Assembly: GCA_964646405.1 (NCBI GenBank)
Contig: CAZYDV010000126.1
Span: 1-16,118 of the forward strand
Source: CAKZSB01 sp964646405
GTDB taxonomy: Bacteria > Pseudomonadota > Gammaproteobacteria > Granulosicoccales > Granulosicoccaceae
Length of the DNA stretch: 16,118 bases
Direction: 5' to 3'
In this document: positions 7,584 to 14,854 of the stretch, in pieces
How positions within the stretch are numbered: position 1 is the stretch's first letter
Layout of the letters: each line of letters begins with the position of its first letter
Made by a program: the position numbers and the translations under genes
The notes under the pieces: generated by a model
Seen by the model: only the letters and a program-made list of their open reading frames with translations
Database searches by the model: none
What the model was told of the DNA's origin: nothing

Positions 7584-8884
7584 GTGACATTGCCGATTAC
7601 TACGATCTGTCGCGAATCCGCCCCGAGGTGCAGGCGGTGCTCAAACGCATCAATGAACTGGGCAGCGAGCGCTTTGCCGATCGTTCGAGTGCGGTCGATG
7701 ACGACGCCAGTTTTCCGGTCGAAAACTACAAGGACCTCGCCGCCGAAGGTCTGCTGACGTTGACTGTGCCAGAAGAATTTGGCGGTCACGGCTTTAGCCT
7801 CGGGGAGTACGCGATGGTGGGCGCCGAGATCGGCAAATATTGCGGCGCCACCGCACTGACATTCAACATGCACAACTCATCGATGATGTGGTCGCGGTTC
7901 ATGTACGAGATGCCACACCTGACCGATGCCGAGCGAGTCGAATTCGCGCCACTTCGCGAGCGACAGTTTCGCCGCGCAGTCAAAGAGCAGGGGATCTACT
8001 CACAACCGATTTCCGAGGCTGGACAGAACTGGACGTCAAAGCCTGCTCAAACCAAATGCGAGAAGGTCGATGGTGGATGGCGCATTAACGGTTTTAAGAA
8101 GTTTGCAAGCCTTGCCGGATACTGCGACTACTACTCAATCGTCTGCACCGAGCACTTTCCCAATACCGAGCCGCGCCACGAAGACACAATGATATTCGTG
8201 GTACACAAGGATGCCCCGGGCTTGTCGGTACAGGGCGATTGGGATCCGCTGGGCATGCGAGGCACCAACAGCCGTGACCTGGTGCTTAAAGATGTGTTTG
8301 TGTCGGAAGAAGACCTGATGATGCCACGCGGTATTTTCATTAAAACACTGCCACACTGGCCCCATATGATGGCCACGTTATCACCCACCTACATGGGGGT
8401 GGCGCAGGCAGCGTTCGACTTTACTGTCAACTACCTGCGCGGCACGGTACCGGGCCAGCCCGCGGCCGACAGACGCATGTATGCGACCAAGCGCCACGCG
8501 GTCGGGCAGATGTACTCGCGCCTTGCCGGCATTCGCGCGCTGTGGTGGCAGGTCTTTATGGAGGCGCAGAGCTTTCCATCGAAGCATCAGGTGATGCGAA
8601 TGTATGCCGCACAATACAACGTGATGGAAGGTGCGCAGGAACTCGCCGCCATGGCGATCCGCACCTGCGGAGGGCAGGCGATGCTGAAGTCACTGCCGCT
8701 GGAACGCATTTATCGCGACAGCCGCTGTGGCTCCTTAATGCTGCCATACACATCAGAGATCATGGAGGATTATCTGTCGGTGCTGACGCTGTACGATACC
8801 GACGAACTCGACGACGCCCCCGGCGATCCGGACACCGCGCGTACCTCGCTGTGGCGCGGGCACGTCGGCGTATACGACGGCTGA
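7580..8884 (+). CDS. Acyl-CoA dehydrogenase-fold flavoprotein, atypical active site
   Basis: The 434-residue protein has the acyl-CoA dehydrogenase architecture: an N-terminal helical domain with VPEEFGGHGFS (63-73), a middle beta domain with GGWRINGFKKF (165-175) and LGMRGTNSRDLVLKDVFV (224-241), and a C-terminal helical bundle with RTCGGQAML (361-369). At the place where most members have the catalytic Glu of YEGT, this one reads SLMLPYTSEI (385-394), so P389 replaces Glu. The alternative Glu used by isovaleryl-CoA dehydrogenase, in the helix before YMG (271-273), also appears to be Met. The usual TEPxAGSD loop is SEAGQNW (145-151). It may use another base, or be a flavin monooxygenase of this fold. 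The GTG start overlaps the upstream stop by 4 bp, with AGGGAGA 8-9 bp before it. Confidence 0.86.
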   Translation: MSDIADYYDLSRIRPEVQAVLKRINELGSERFADRSSAVDDDASFPVENYKDLAAEGLLTLTVPEEFGGHGFSLGEYAMVGAEIGKYCGATALTFNMHNSSMMWSRFMYEMPHLTDAERVEFAPLRERQFRRAVKEQGIYSQPISEAGQNWTSKPAQTKCEKVDGGWRINGFKKFASLAGYCDYYSIVCTEHFPNTEPRHEDTMIFVVHKDAPGLSVQGDWDPLGMRGTNSRDLVLKDVFVSEEDLMMPRGIFIKTLPHWPHMMATLSPTYMGVAQAAFDFTVNYLRGTVPGQPAADRRMYATKRHAVGQMYSRLAGIRALWWQVFMEAQSFPSKHQVMRMYAAQYNVMEGAQELAAMAIRTCGGQAMLKSLPLERIYRDSRCGSLMLPYTSEIMEDYLSVLTLYDTDELDDAPGDPDTARTSLWRGHVGVYDG

Positions 8885-8888
8885 TCCG

Positions 8889-10202
8889 GTGGTGCAAACG
8901 CAACTTGAAGTGCGCGGCCACAGTGCTGCGTCAGCGGAGCGTGTCTGGTCGGTGGCGGGGCAATTTCTCGCCCGTTGGCACCCGTTGATCGCGAGTATGA
9001 CAAGTGAAAAAGCGGCAAACGGCGCGCCTGTCCGTGCATTCACTGTGCATGGTGACGACACGGTCTATCGCGAACAATTGATCTACCACAGTCACAGTGA
9101 TCGCACTATGCGCTATGCCTTGCTGGAAGGTATCGACGGCGCCGACCGCTACATTGGCAGTTTATGTGTTGAGCCCGGTGAAGAGGGCGGATGTGACATT
9201 GTTTGCGGTGCCGTGATCGAGGCCTGCGAGCCCCGCGCTGAAGCAATCAAAAACGGTACCCGAGCGATTTTTCAAGCCGGTATCGATGCGCTGATCGCCG
9301 CGGGTGCAGACAGCAGAGCCAGCAGCAGTGATAGCGATGCAGCTACCACTGACATCGCGCCATCGCAAACCCGGATAATCGCCGGCGAGCCTATGCTTGC
9401 CTGTGAGGTAGCCGGTGACGCGCCAGCGCCGCTGTGTCTGTTTCTGCATGGCATCGGCGGTTGCCGACAAAACTGGCAGGCGCAGCTAGGCGCATTGGGC
9501 AAACACGTGCAGGCTGTGGCGATGGATCTGCGGGGCTATGGCGACAGTACGGCCGGCGATCGGCAAACGCGCATTGACGACTATTGCGATGACATCCTTC
9601 GCGTCTGCGAGGCTTTTAATGCCAGCCGTTTGATTCTTTGTGGCTTGTCTTATGGTGCCTGGATTGCCACGGCCTTTGCGCAACGATATCCGCAAATGTT
9701 AGACGGGCTGGTACTGTCTGGCGGTTGTACTGGAATGTCTGAGGCGAGCGCCAATGAGCAGGAGTCGTTTCGGCGGGCGCGTGAGGAGCCTCTGAATAAC
9801 GGGCTTGCACCTGCCGATTTTGCGAAAGATGTTGTCAATGTGATCAGTGGTCCGAACGCGACTGCAGATGTGCTGCAGCAATTGCGAGACTCAATGGCGG
9901 CGATACCCGTACACACCTATCGCGATGCGATCAACTGTTTTACCCGACCGCCGGCGCGTTTTGATTTTTCAAAGCTTGTGATGCCGGTGTTGTTGATGAC
10001 CGGTGAGCACGACCGGCTGGCGCCACCGGCGGAAATTCGAGGTGTGGCAGATAGAATTACGCAGGCGCTGCTGCAGCAAAGCGACACCTTGCCCGATGTG
10101 CAATTTGAGCAGATTACCGCAGCAGGTCACGTGTGCAACCTGGAACAATCCGAGCAGTACAATCGTTGGTTGCTGCAGTTTGTATCTAGGCTCTCAACGT
10201 GA
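8889..10202 (+). CDS. SRPBCC domain fused to an alpha/beta hydrolase
   Basis: The 437-residue protein has two parts. Residues 1-137 look like an SRPBCC/START-type hydrophobic ligand pocket (HSAASAERVWSVAGQFLARWHP, then beta strands and the long C-terminal helix KNGTRAIFQAGIDALIAAG). A Ser/Asp/Ala-rich linker (140-162) joins it to an alpha/beta hydrolase. The hydrolase has the oxyanion HGIGG (187-191), nucleophile elbow GLSYG with S254, acid D375 in EHDRL and H414 in AAGH. Its best-known relatives act on esters, enol-lactones, C-C bonds or amides, including the NicD deformylase that follows NicX in nicotinate breakdown. The start is GTG at 8889 or the adjacent GTG at 8892, 4 bp after the previous stop; the ribosome site is weak, suggesting translational coupling. 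The substrate is unknown; the fusion is unusual. Confidence 0.86.
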   Translation: MVQTQLEVRGHSAASAERVWSVAGQFLARWHPLIASMTSEKAANGAPVRAFTVHGDDTVYREQLIYHSHSDRTMRYALLEGIDGADRYIGSLCVEPGEEGGCDIVCGAVIEACEPRAEAIKNGTRAIFQAGIDALIAAGADSRASSSDSDAATTDIAPSQTRIIAGEPMLACEVAGDAPAPLCLFLHGIGGCRQNWQAQLGALGKHVQAVAMDLRGYGDSTAGDRQTRIDDYCDDILRVCEAFNASRLILCGLSYGAWIATAFAQRYPQMLDGLVLSGGCTGMSEASANEQESFRRAREEPLNNGLAPADFAKDVVNVISGPNATADVLQQLRDSMAAIPVHTYRDAINCFTRPPARFDFSKLVMPVLLMTGEHDRLAPPAEIRGVADRITQALLQQSDTLPDVQFEQITAAGHVCNLEQSEQYNRWLLQFVSRLST

Positions 10203-10885
10203 ACGCCGTTGCCAAACGCGAGCGCAACCGCCGTACGAAAGAAAAGCGCATCCTGGATGCGGCACTCACTGTGTTTTCCGAGACCGGCTACACCGGCGCC
10301 AGTATGGATGCGATCGCCCATCAGGCGGGCGTGTCCAAACCCACGTTGTATGAGTACTTTGGCGCAAAGGACCAATTATTTTCCGCCATGCTGCAACCGC
10401 AGGGTGACGACATACTAAAGACCTTCAGCGAGCCCGCGGAAACCGGCATGGTGGCGCAACTGTACGCCTTTGCATGGAAATACGCCGAGCTCGTTTTGCG
10501 GCCGGATCTGCTTTCGCTGGCACGACTGGTGATTGGTGAGGTACAGCGTTTTCCGCAGATTGGTCCGGCCTACCAGGCAGCAGGGCCGGATAAATTGTTG
10601 CACGGCATGATCGATTTTCTGTCCGAACTTAAACAACGCGGCGAGCTGTGTTTTGATGACGCCGAACTTGCCGCGCAGGATCTGTGGGGGCTGATATTGT
10701 CGGCACCGCGCAATCAGGCGTTGCACGATCCGGCGAATGTGCCGGATCATAAAACGCTGGTGCGTTATATCAATAATGGTTTGCGGGTATTTCTTAAAGC
10801 CTATTCGACACAGCCCGAGACTGATATTGCAACACTTGCGTTATTGTGCGCTACGGGCCCACAAGAATGTGGCACAGTAGGCTGA
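10199..10885 (+). CDS. TetR/AcrR-family transcriptional regulator (AefR-like C-terminal domain)
   Basis: The 228-residue protein has a basic N-terminus and the TetR helix-turn-helix at about 18-62 (ILDAALTVFSETGYTGASMDAIAHQAGVSKPTLYEYFGAKDQLF). Its ligand-binding part has the pattern LARLVIGEVQRFPQIGPAYQAAG seen in AefR-like TetR proteins (TetR_C_7). The GTG start overlaps the hydrolase stop (GTGA), so it is the last fully coupled gene of the catabolic operon. The likely operator is the 19-bp palindrome at 6483-6501, giving autorepression relieved by a pathway compound. The last 25 or so residues (after LRVFLKAY) extend past the usual family end and run into the remnant frame that follows. 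Confidence 0.93.
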   Translation: MNAVAKRERNRRTKEKRILDAALTVFSETGYTGASMDAIAHQAGVSKPTLYEYFGAKDQLFSAMLQPQGDDILKTFSEPAETGMVAQLYAFAWKYAELVLRPDLLSLARLVIGEVQRFPQIGPAYQAAGPDKLLHGMIDFLSELKQRGELCFDDAELAAQDLWGLILSAPRNQALHDPANVPDHKTLVRYINNGLRVFLKAYSTQPETDIATLALLCATGPQECGTVG

Positions 10886-11057
10886 TCAGGGCAGGGGATA
10901 CACTATCGATGGCGATGCGCAGTTTTTGTTCAGCACCACGAGCCTGGCGGGTGACGAACGGCATTCGTTCCAATCGAACGACGGGCAATCTGAATGCCTG
11001 GCCACTTTTGTGCACACACTCCTTTCCCGGCCGGTGCCGATTGAGATGCGACCTTGA
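10881..11057 (+). pseudogene. Truncated reading frame, possible remnant of a hotdog-type thioesterase
   Basis: After a TAG at 10878 one frame stays open for 58 codons to a TGA at 11055-11057. The translation, from YTIDGDAQFLFSTTSLAGD to LSRPVPIEMRP, looks like real protein with alternating strand-like segments and resembles the C-terminal half of a 4HBT/YbgC-type thioesterase (SECLATFVHTLLSRPVPI). There is no credible start codon or N-terminal half; the only in-frame candidate is a TTG without a ribosome site. Its stop overlaps the TTG start of the DUF4442 gene (TTGA), the same type of coupling as in the operon before it. It is probably a gene that lost its 5' half near the TetR 3' end. Family assignment is tentative. 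Confidence 0.45.
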
Positions 11058-11530
11058 CTACTGAAAACAAAGTTCTTGCGATGTATCAGCGCAGCTTGCG
11101 CCTGCCTTTCGGACGCCGACTGTTTTCCTGGTTTGCCGCGCGAAAGGCACCGTATTTCAGTTCGCTGTCGCCGATAGTCGCGACGCTCGAAGCCAATCGC
11201 TGTGAAGTGCTGGTGCGCAAGCGAAAGCCGGTGCAGAATCACATTGGCACCGTTCATGTCATCGCCATTGCCAATGGCCTGGAGATGGCGATGGGTTTTA
11301 TGGCTGAGGCCTCGATACCGCCGCATTTGCGCTGGATACCCAAGGGCATGCGCCTGGAATATCCGGCAAAAGCCGACAGCAATATACTGTGCAGCGCGCA
11401 GGTACCCGCCGATGCGTGGTCGCCCGGTGATCTTGATGTCGCTGTCAGTGCGACGACTGAGGACGGCACAGTCGTTGTGCACGGCGTGATTCGGTTATGG
11501 ATATCGGAGAGACCAGCGAGGTCGACGTAG
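11054..11530 (+). CDS. DUF4442 hotdog-fold protein (PaaI-like thioesterase superfamily)
   Basis: The 158-residue protein carries the DUF4442 hotdog core: NHIGTVHVIAIANGLEMAMGF (centred on residues 61-81) followed by a strand region (RLEYPAKADSNILCSAQV) and C-terminal strands. Relatives are acyl-CoA thioesterase-like, but the activity of most DUF4442 proteins is unproven. An in-frame TGA at 11042 forces the start to lie after it. The TTG at 11054 is the first available codon and overlaps the preceding frame's stop (TTGA). A thioesterase would fit CoA-dependent catabolism in the operon upstream. It is the last gene before a 230-bp gap to the next gene. Confidence 0.8.
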   Translation: MTTENKVLAMYQRSLRLPFGRRLFSWFAARKAPYFSSLSPIVATLEANRCEVLVRKRKPVQNHIGTVHVIAIANGLEMAMGFMAEASIPPHLRWIPKGMRLEYPAKADSNILCSAQVPADAWSPGDLDVAVSATTEDGTVVVHGVIRLWISERPARST

Positions 11531-11700
11531 CGGCAGTGAAACAATACGTCGCTGTCCTCACAGGGGCGCCTTAGATTACCGGTATAAATTGTTCGCACAA
11601 CGCAGTTGTCATCTCACCACAAGTGCTCAAGTGGGACCAGATCTCCGATCCGGGAACAATCCTCACGCTATATCCACAATAGATTGCGACTATACAGCCG

Positions 11701-11730
11701 TTGAGCCGCGGGTCTCTGAAGCTGTACTAT
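11701..11730 (+). promoter_or_regulatory. Candidate sigma-70 promoter of the sugar dehydrogenase-like gene
   Basis: TTGAGC (11701-11706) and TACTAT (11725-11730) are separated by 18 bp. They match the -35 and -10 consensus at about four positions each, which would place transcription start about 25 bp before the ATG at 11761. The rest of the gap 11531-11700 shows no other clear feature. Confidence 0.35.
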
Positions 11731-11760
11731 TCCTGTTTAAAAGGCGCGCAGGGCAAGTCG

Positions 11761-13113
11761 ATGTTGCAGAATGTTCAATCCGTTTGTCGTAACACTCAGC
11801 GTGCATTGCTGTGCATTTTACTGGCCGCTTGCGGTTCCGGGCTGGCAGCTGCCGATGGGAAACCAACCCCCGAACTTCTGCTGGCGGGCCTGGTCGCACC
11901 GATTGATCTGGCCACCTTGCCTGATGACACCGATCGTCGGCTGGTACTCGACCAGTCGGGAATTGTGCATTTACTTCAGGCCAGTGGCGCGCTTGCCGAC
12001 GCGCCATTTCTCGATATCACCGATCGTTTATTGCCACTGCGCCAGGACTTCGAGGAGCGTGGTCTGTTGGGCATGGCTATTCACCCGAATTACCGAACCA
12101 ACGGACGTTTTTTCGTCTCGTATTCGGCACCGCTGGCCGATGATGCACCAGGTAACTGGAATCACACGCGAATCGTCTCTGAGTTCACGGTCGATGCGAA
12201 CAATCCCGATCAACTCGATGCAGGCAGCGAACGGATACTGATCCGCCAGCACTGGCCCAGTCGCAAACACAATGGCGGAGCACTGGCGTTCGGACCGGAT
12301 GGTTATCTCTACGTTGGCTTTGGCGACGGCGGTGGTATACACGGGGTAGGGCCGGAGACGCTCAATGATGCCTTCACTGTGCCGGCAAACCGGCTGGCCT
12401 GGGACTCGACTGCACAGGACCTGCATTCACTGTATGGCAAGATCCTTCGCATTGATGTCGATCACGGCTACCCGGGTTACGCTGTACCCGATGACAATCC
12501 GCTGGTCGGCAAGCCGGGACGCGACGAGATCTATGCCTGGGGGTTTCGCAATCCCTACCGAATCAGTTTCGACCCCGACAACAGTGGTCGCTTCTACATT
12601 ACCGCCGTTGCCGAAACGCTGTGGGAGGCGATCTATCGCGTCGATCAACCCGGCAACTACGGCTGGCCACTGCGTGAAGGCGCGCATTGTTTTGAACGCA
12701 CCCGGCCACTCGATCCGCCAAGTACTTGTGCCAATGAAACAGGTGCACCGATATTCGATCCCGTCGTTGAGTACGCCAATATGAGTGTCCACCGCGAGGG
12801 CAGCAAAGTGACGATGCCTGGCGTTGGCACGGCAGTAGTTGGTTCAGTGATGTTGCGCGAGTCGGCATTGGGGGATCATGCCAATCACCTGTTGATCGCC
12901 GACTGGAGTCGCGATTTTCGTCAACCCAGCGGCCAGCTCTTTATCGCGGCCGAATCAGCGCAGCCACCCTGGGCGCTCGAACACATCGCGCAACTGGATA
13001 CGCGGATTGTCGCGCTGGTGCAGGATGGGGGACAACTCTACGTGATGACCAACGACAACTTTGGCCCCTATGGGCAGACCGGTAAAGTGTTTGAACTGAA
13101 GTTTCGTGAGTAG
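11761..13113 (+). CDS. PQQ-dependent sugar dehydrogenase-like lipoprotein (glucose/sorbosone dehydrogenase family)
   Basis: The 450-residue protein is an exported six-bladed beta-propeller of the soluble glucose dehydrogenase/sorbosone dehydrogenase family (GSDH; also Yli-type). Residues 15-24 form a signal with lipobox LAAC (Cys 24); cleavage by signal peptidase I after AAA a few residues on is the alternative. Family signatures include ERGLLGMAIHPNY (99-111), KHNGGALAFGPDGYLYVGFGDGG (from 169, with H170 where the catalytic His of glucose dehydrogenase lies), GKILRIDVD and WGFRNPYRISFD, and NYGWP. Members oxidise aldose sugars with PQQ in the periplasm, though many homologues have unknown substrates. 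The ATG at 11761 has AGGG 8 bp upstream and starts the signal peptide; the frame is open back to a TTG at 11701. It ends at a clear terminator. Confidence 0.9.
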   Translation: MLQNVQSVCRNTQRALLCILLAACGSGLAAADGKPTPELLLAGLVAPIDLATLPDDTDRRLVLDQSGIVHLLQASGALADAPFLDITDRLLPLRQDFEERGLLGMAIHPNYRTNGRFFVSYSAPLADDAPGNWNHTRIVSEFTVDANNPDQLDAGSERILIRQHWPSRKHNGGALAFGPDGYLYVGFGDGGGIHGVGPETLNDAFTVPANRLAWDSTAQDLHSLYGKILRIDVDHGYPGYAVPDDNPLVGKPGRDEIYAWGFRNPYRISFDPDNSGRFYITAVAETLWEAIYRVDQPGNYGWPLREGAHCFERTRPLDPPSTCANETGAPIFDPVVEYANMSVHREGSKVTMPGVGTAVVGSVMLRESALGDHANHLLIADWSRDFRQPSGQLFIAAESAQPPWALEHIAQLDTRIVALVQDGGQLYVMTNDNFGPYGQTGKVFELKFRE

Positions 13114-13215
13114 CGCCGCACAGGGATCTGGCGGATAGGGCGCAGTGCGACTTTCTCGCGTTTAACAGCAGCATATTCTAATGCCCGCAACGATAGATGT
13201 AGGTCGTCAGACACA

Positions 13216-13242
13216 CCCGGTTCAAGACTGAACCGGGCTTTT
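13216..13242 (+). terminator. Intrinsic terminator after the sugar dehydrogenase-like gene
   Basis: CCCGGTTCA (13216-13224) pairs perfectly with TGAACCGGG (13229-13237) around an AGAC loop, followed by CTTTT on the plus strand. It lies 100 bp after the stop and just before the convergent rtcB stop. On the minus strand no T-run follows, so it serves mainly the plus-strand gene. Confidence 0.85.
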
Positions 13243-13262
13243 CAGTTGTCAACCGCCTTACG

Positions 13263-14639
13263 CTAGCGACGCTTTTTCTTCCGGCGCCAGGGTGCGTGCA
13301 CTTCCCAGTCACCGGCCATAATGCTGCCGTAAGGCTCCACTTCATCGACAATATCGGCCAAACCAAACTGCGAGATCTGCGCTTTCACTGCCGCCGCATT
13401 CTTGTAGGCCGATGGCAGTTCAGAGATATCGATCTCCCCACAGTAAAACCGACAATCGATACCTTGCGTCTCCTGCGCAAAGATCTGCGCGTCCGTTTGA
13501 CCGGCTTTGCTTCTCTTATGCGCCGAGCGACTCACATTGCGACCTGCACCGTGCGGCGAAAAGCCTAAGCCGTTTGCCGCGTTGCTGCCACGCGCGACGA
13601 GAATCGGCTCACGCATGTTTAACGGAATCAGCGTCAGGTCGGTTGCATCAGCCGCCCAGTTATCGAAAGCCGGTGTGGCCCCTTTCGCGTGGTAGAACAA
13701 ACCATCATCTCGCTTGAACACGAAATTGTGTTCGTTCCAGAACCGGTCAGTGACCGATGCGCCCATCGCGTGCGCGGCACTATCGTGAACGGCAAAGTGA
13801 CTTTGGCTAGTCCATTCGCGAATGATCTGCAGCGCATCCCAGTACGACTCACCAAACTCGTCAAGCTCCAGCCAGACGTTGGATTTGCGTACATCACGGC
13901 ACACCTGATGGGTTTGCTTGATAGCATGCTGCATACCCTGCTTGAAGACCCTGGCGCCAAACCCCCGTGAACCATGATGGGTAACCAGCACAGTATCACC
14001 CGTGGATTTCAGGCGACCCACGTAGGCAAAGTGGTTGCCGTCACCCTGAGTCCCAAAATGCGATTGCGCCAGTTGTGAGAACTTGCCGGTAATCGGGTTG
14101 CTCTTCACCTGGGCAAGCAGGTTGGCGGGCAGCGCGATTTTATCGCTGCCACCCGGGCCAAAATGCGTTGCCGCTTGAGTCGCGTTCAGCAGTGTTGCCG
14201 GATCTGCCTTGCCGAAGTTCGACAACGCGACCGAGCAACAGATATCTGCCGAGTGTAAGCCTGGGTGAATCACTTTCGATGCCACTACACCACCCACCGG
14301 GATGGTGCCAACGCCCGTGGGGCAGGCATCGGGCATGATCGCACCGGACACAATGTGCGGGATACGCATCAATTCATCCATACAGGTTTTAACCGATTCG
14401 ATATTGCGCTGTTCCAGTTCGCTGTCTGCCTCGATATTCACGTGATAGTTCAGCTCACCGCTGGCACGCAGCGCTACGGGTTCATAGGCATGTTGTGCCT
14501 GAAAATCCATTGCAGCCGCCAGCGCCAGATTGCGATCCTGCGACCGTTGCAGTACTTCATTTGCCGCTTTTAGTGCCTGCGGAATCCATTTACCTGGTCG
14601 AAGACCGTGTTCGATCAGATCTTTGTTTGTAATAGCCAC
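13263..14639 (-). CDS. rtcB: RtcB-family RNA ligase (tRNA splicing/repair ligase)
   Basis: The 458-residue protein joins RNA ends with 2',3'-cyclic phosphate or 3'-phosphate to 5'-OH, using Mn2+ and GTP. RtcB hallmarks are present: PDACPTGVGTIPVGGVV (103-119), the metal-site HSADICC (129-135; D132, C135), GDGNHF (199-204; H203), VTHHGSRGFG (219-228), HNFVF (304-308) and SPHGAGRNVSR (361-371), where H363 is the residue that becomes guanylylated. The protein ends in a basic tail RRKKKRR. The DICC and DACPTG variants differ from the usual DINCG and DVHxG, pointing to a divergent subgroup. The start is GTG, with GAGGT 9 bp upstream. It lies 57 bp downstream of a tRNA-Lys gene with no obvious promoter between, so co-transcription is likely. 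Confidence 0.93.
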   Translation of the reverse strand: MAITNKDLIEHGLRPGKWIPQALKAANEVLQRSQDRNLALAAAMDFQAQHAYEPVALRASGELNYHVNIEADSELEQRNIESVKTCMDELMRIPHIVSGAIMPDACPTGVGTIPVGGVVASKVIHPGLHSADICCSVALSNFGKADPATLLNATQAATHFGPGGSDKIALPANLLAQVKSNPITGKFSQLAQSHFGTQGDGNHFAYVGRLKSTGDTVLVTHHGSRGFGARVFKQGMQHAIKQTHQVCRDVRKSNVWLELDEFGESYWDALQIIREWTSQSHFAVHDSAAHAMGASVTDRFWNEHNFVFKRDDGLFYHAKGATPAFDNWAADATDLTLIPLNMREPILVARGSNAANGLGFSPHGAGRNVSRSAHKRSKAGQTDAQIFAQETQGIDCRFYCGEIDISELPSAYKNAAAVKAQISQFGLADIVDEVEPYGSIMAGDWEVHAPWRRKKKRR

Positions 14640-14696
14640 TGTTTATCTACCTCACTACGTTTTTCGTCGTCACCACCGCTGCGGTGCCGATCGAAC

Positions 14697-14771
14697 TGGT
14701 GTGGCGGGCAGGACTCGAACCCGCGCACGTCGGATTAAAAGTCCGGTGCTGTGCCGCTGAGCTACCGCCCC
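14697..14771 (-). tRNA. tRNA-Lys (anticodon UUU), unusual stems, CCA encoded
   Basis: A 75-nt cloverleaf can be drawn on the minus strand: acceptor GGGGCGG/CCGCCAC, D stem GCTC/CAGC, anticodon loop CTTTTAA (anticodon UUU at 34-36), T arm GCGGG-TTCGAGT-CCTGC, discriminator A and genomically encoded CCA. Three stem positions do not pair: G2 with A71, C13 with C22, and C27 with A43. The core invariant bases (T8, G18G19, T33, TTC, A58) are kept. The mismatches suggest a diverged, possibly specialised or decaying, extra copy of tRNA-Lys. It is followed 57 bp later by rtcB in the same direction and preceded 26 bp by a strong terminator. Fewer than 30 bp separate it from that terminator, leaving little room for its own promoter. 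Confidence 0.85.
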
Positions 14772-14797
14772 GACAATCTATTGCCTGTTACACATGC

Positions 14798-14829
14798 AAA
14801 AAAAAAGGCCCGCTACGTGCGGGCCTTTT
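14798..14829 (-). terminator. Strong intrinsic terminator upstream of tRNA-Lys, possible attenuator
   Basis: An 11-bp perfect stem, AAAAGGCCCGC (14803-14813) with GCGGGCCTTTT (14819-14829) around a TACGT loop, is followed on the minus strand by nine T residues (A-run 14798-14806). On the plus strand it has only TTTT after the GC stem. No gene ends near it on either strand except the leader described below, so it terminates or attenuates the leftward transcript that leads into tRNA-Lys and rtcB. Confidence 0.88.
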
Positions 14830-14854
14830 GAAATCTGACACTGATGACGATGCA

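Noticed and set aside
10886..11482. 198-codon minus-strand frame opposite the DUF4442 gene
   Set aside because: The plus strand encodes a recognisable hotdog protein here; the minus translation shows no domain.
11701..11760. Start of the sugar dehydrogenase-like protein at TTG 11701
   Set aside because: The 20 added residues would precede the signal peptide and overlap the candidate promoter; the ATG at 11761 has a ribosome site and begins the signal sequence.
14674..14686. CACCGCTGCGGTG palindrome between tRNA-Lys and rtcB
   Set aside because: It is a short symmetric sequence with a one-base centre and no T-run; a terminator or operator role is not supported.
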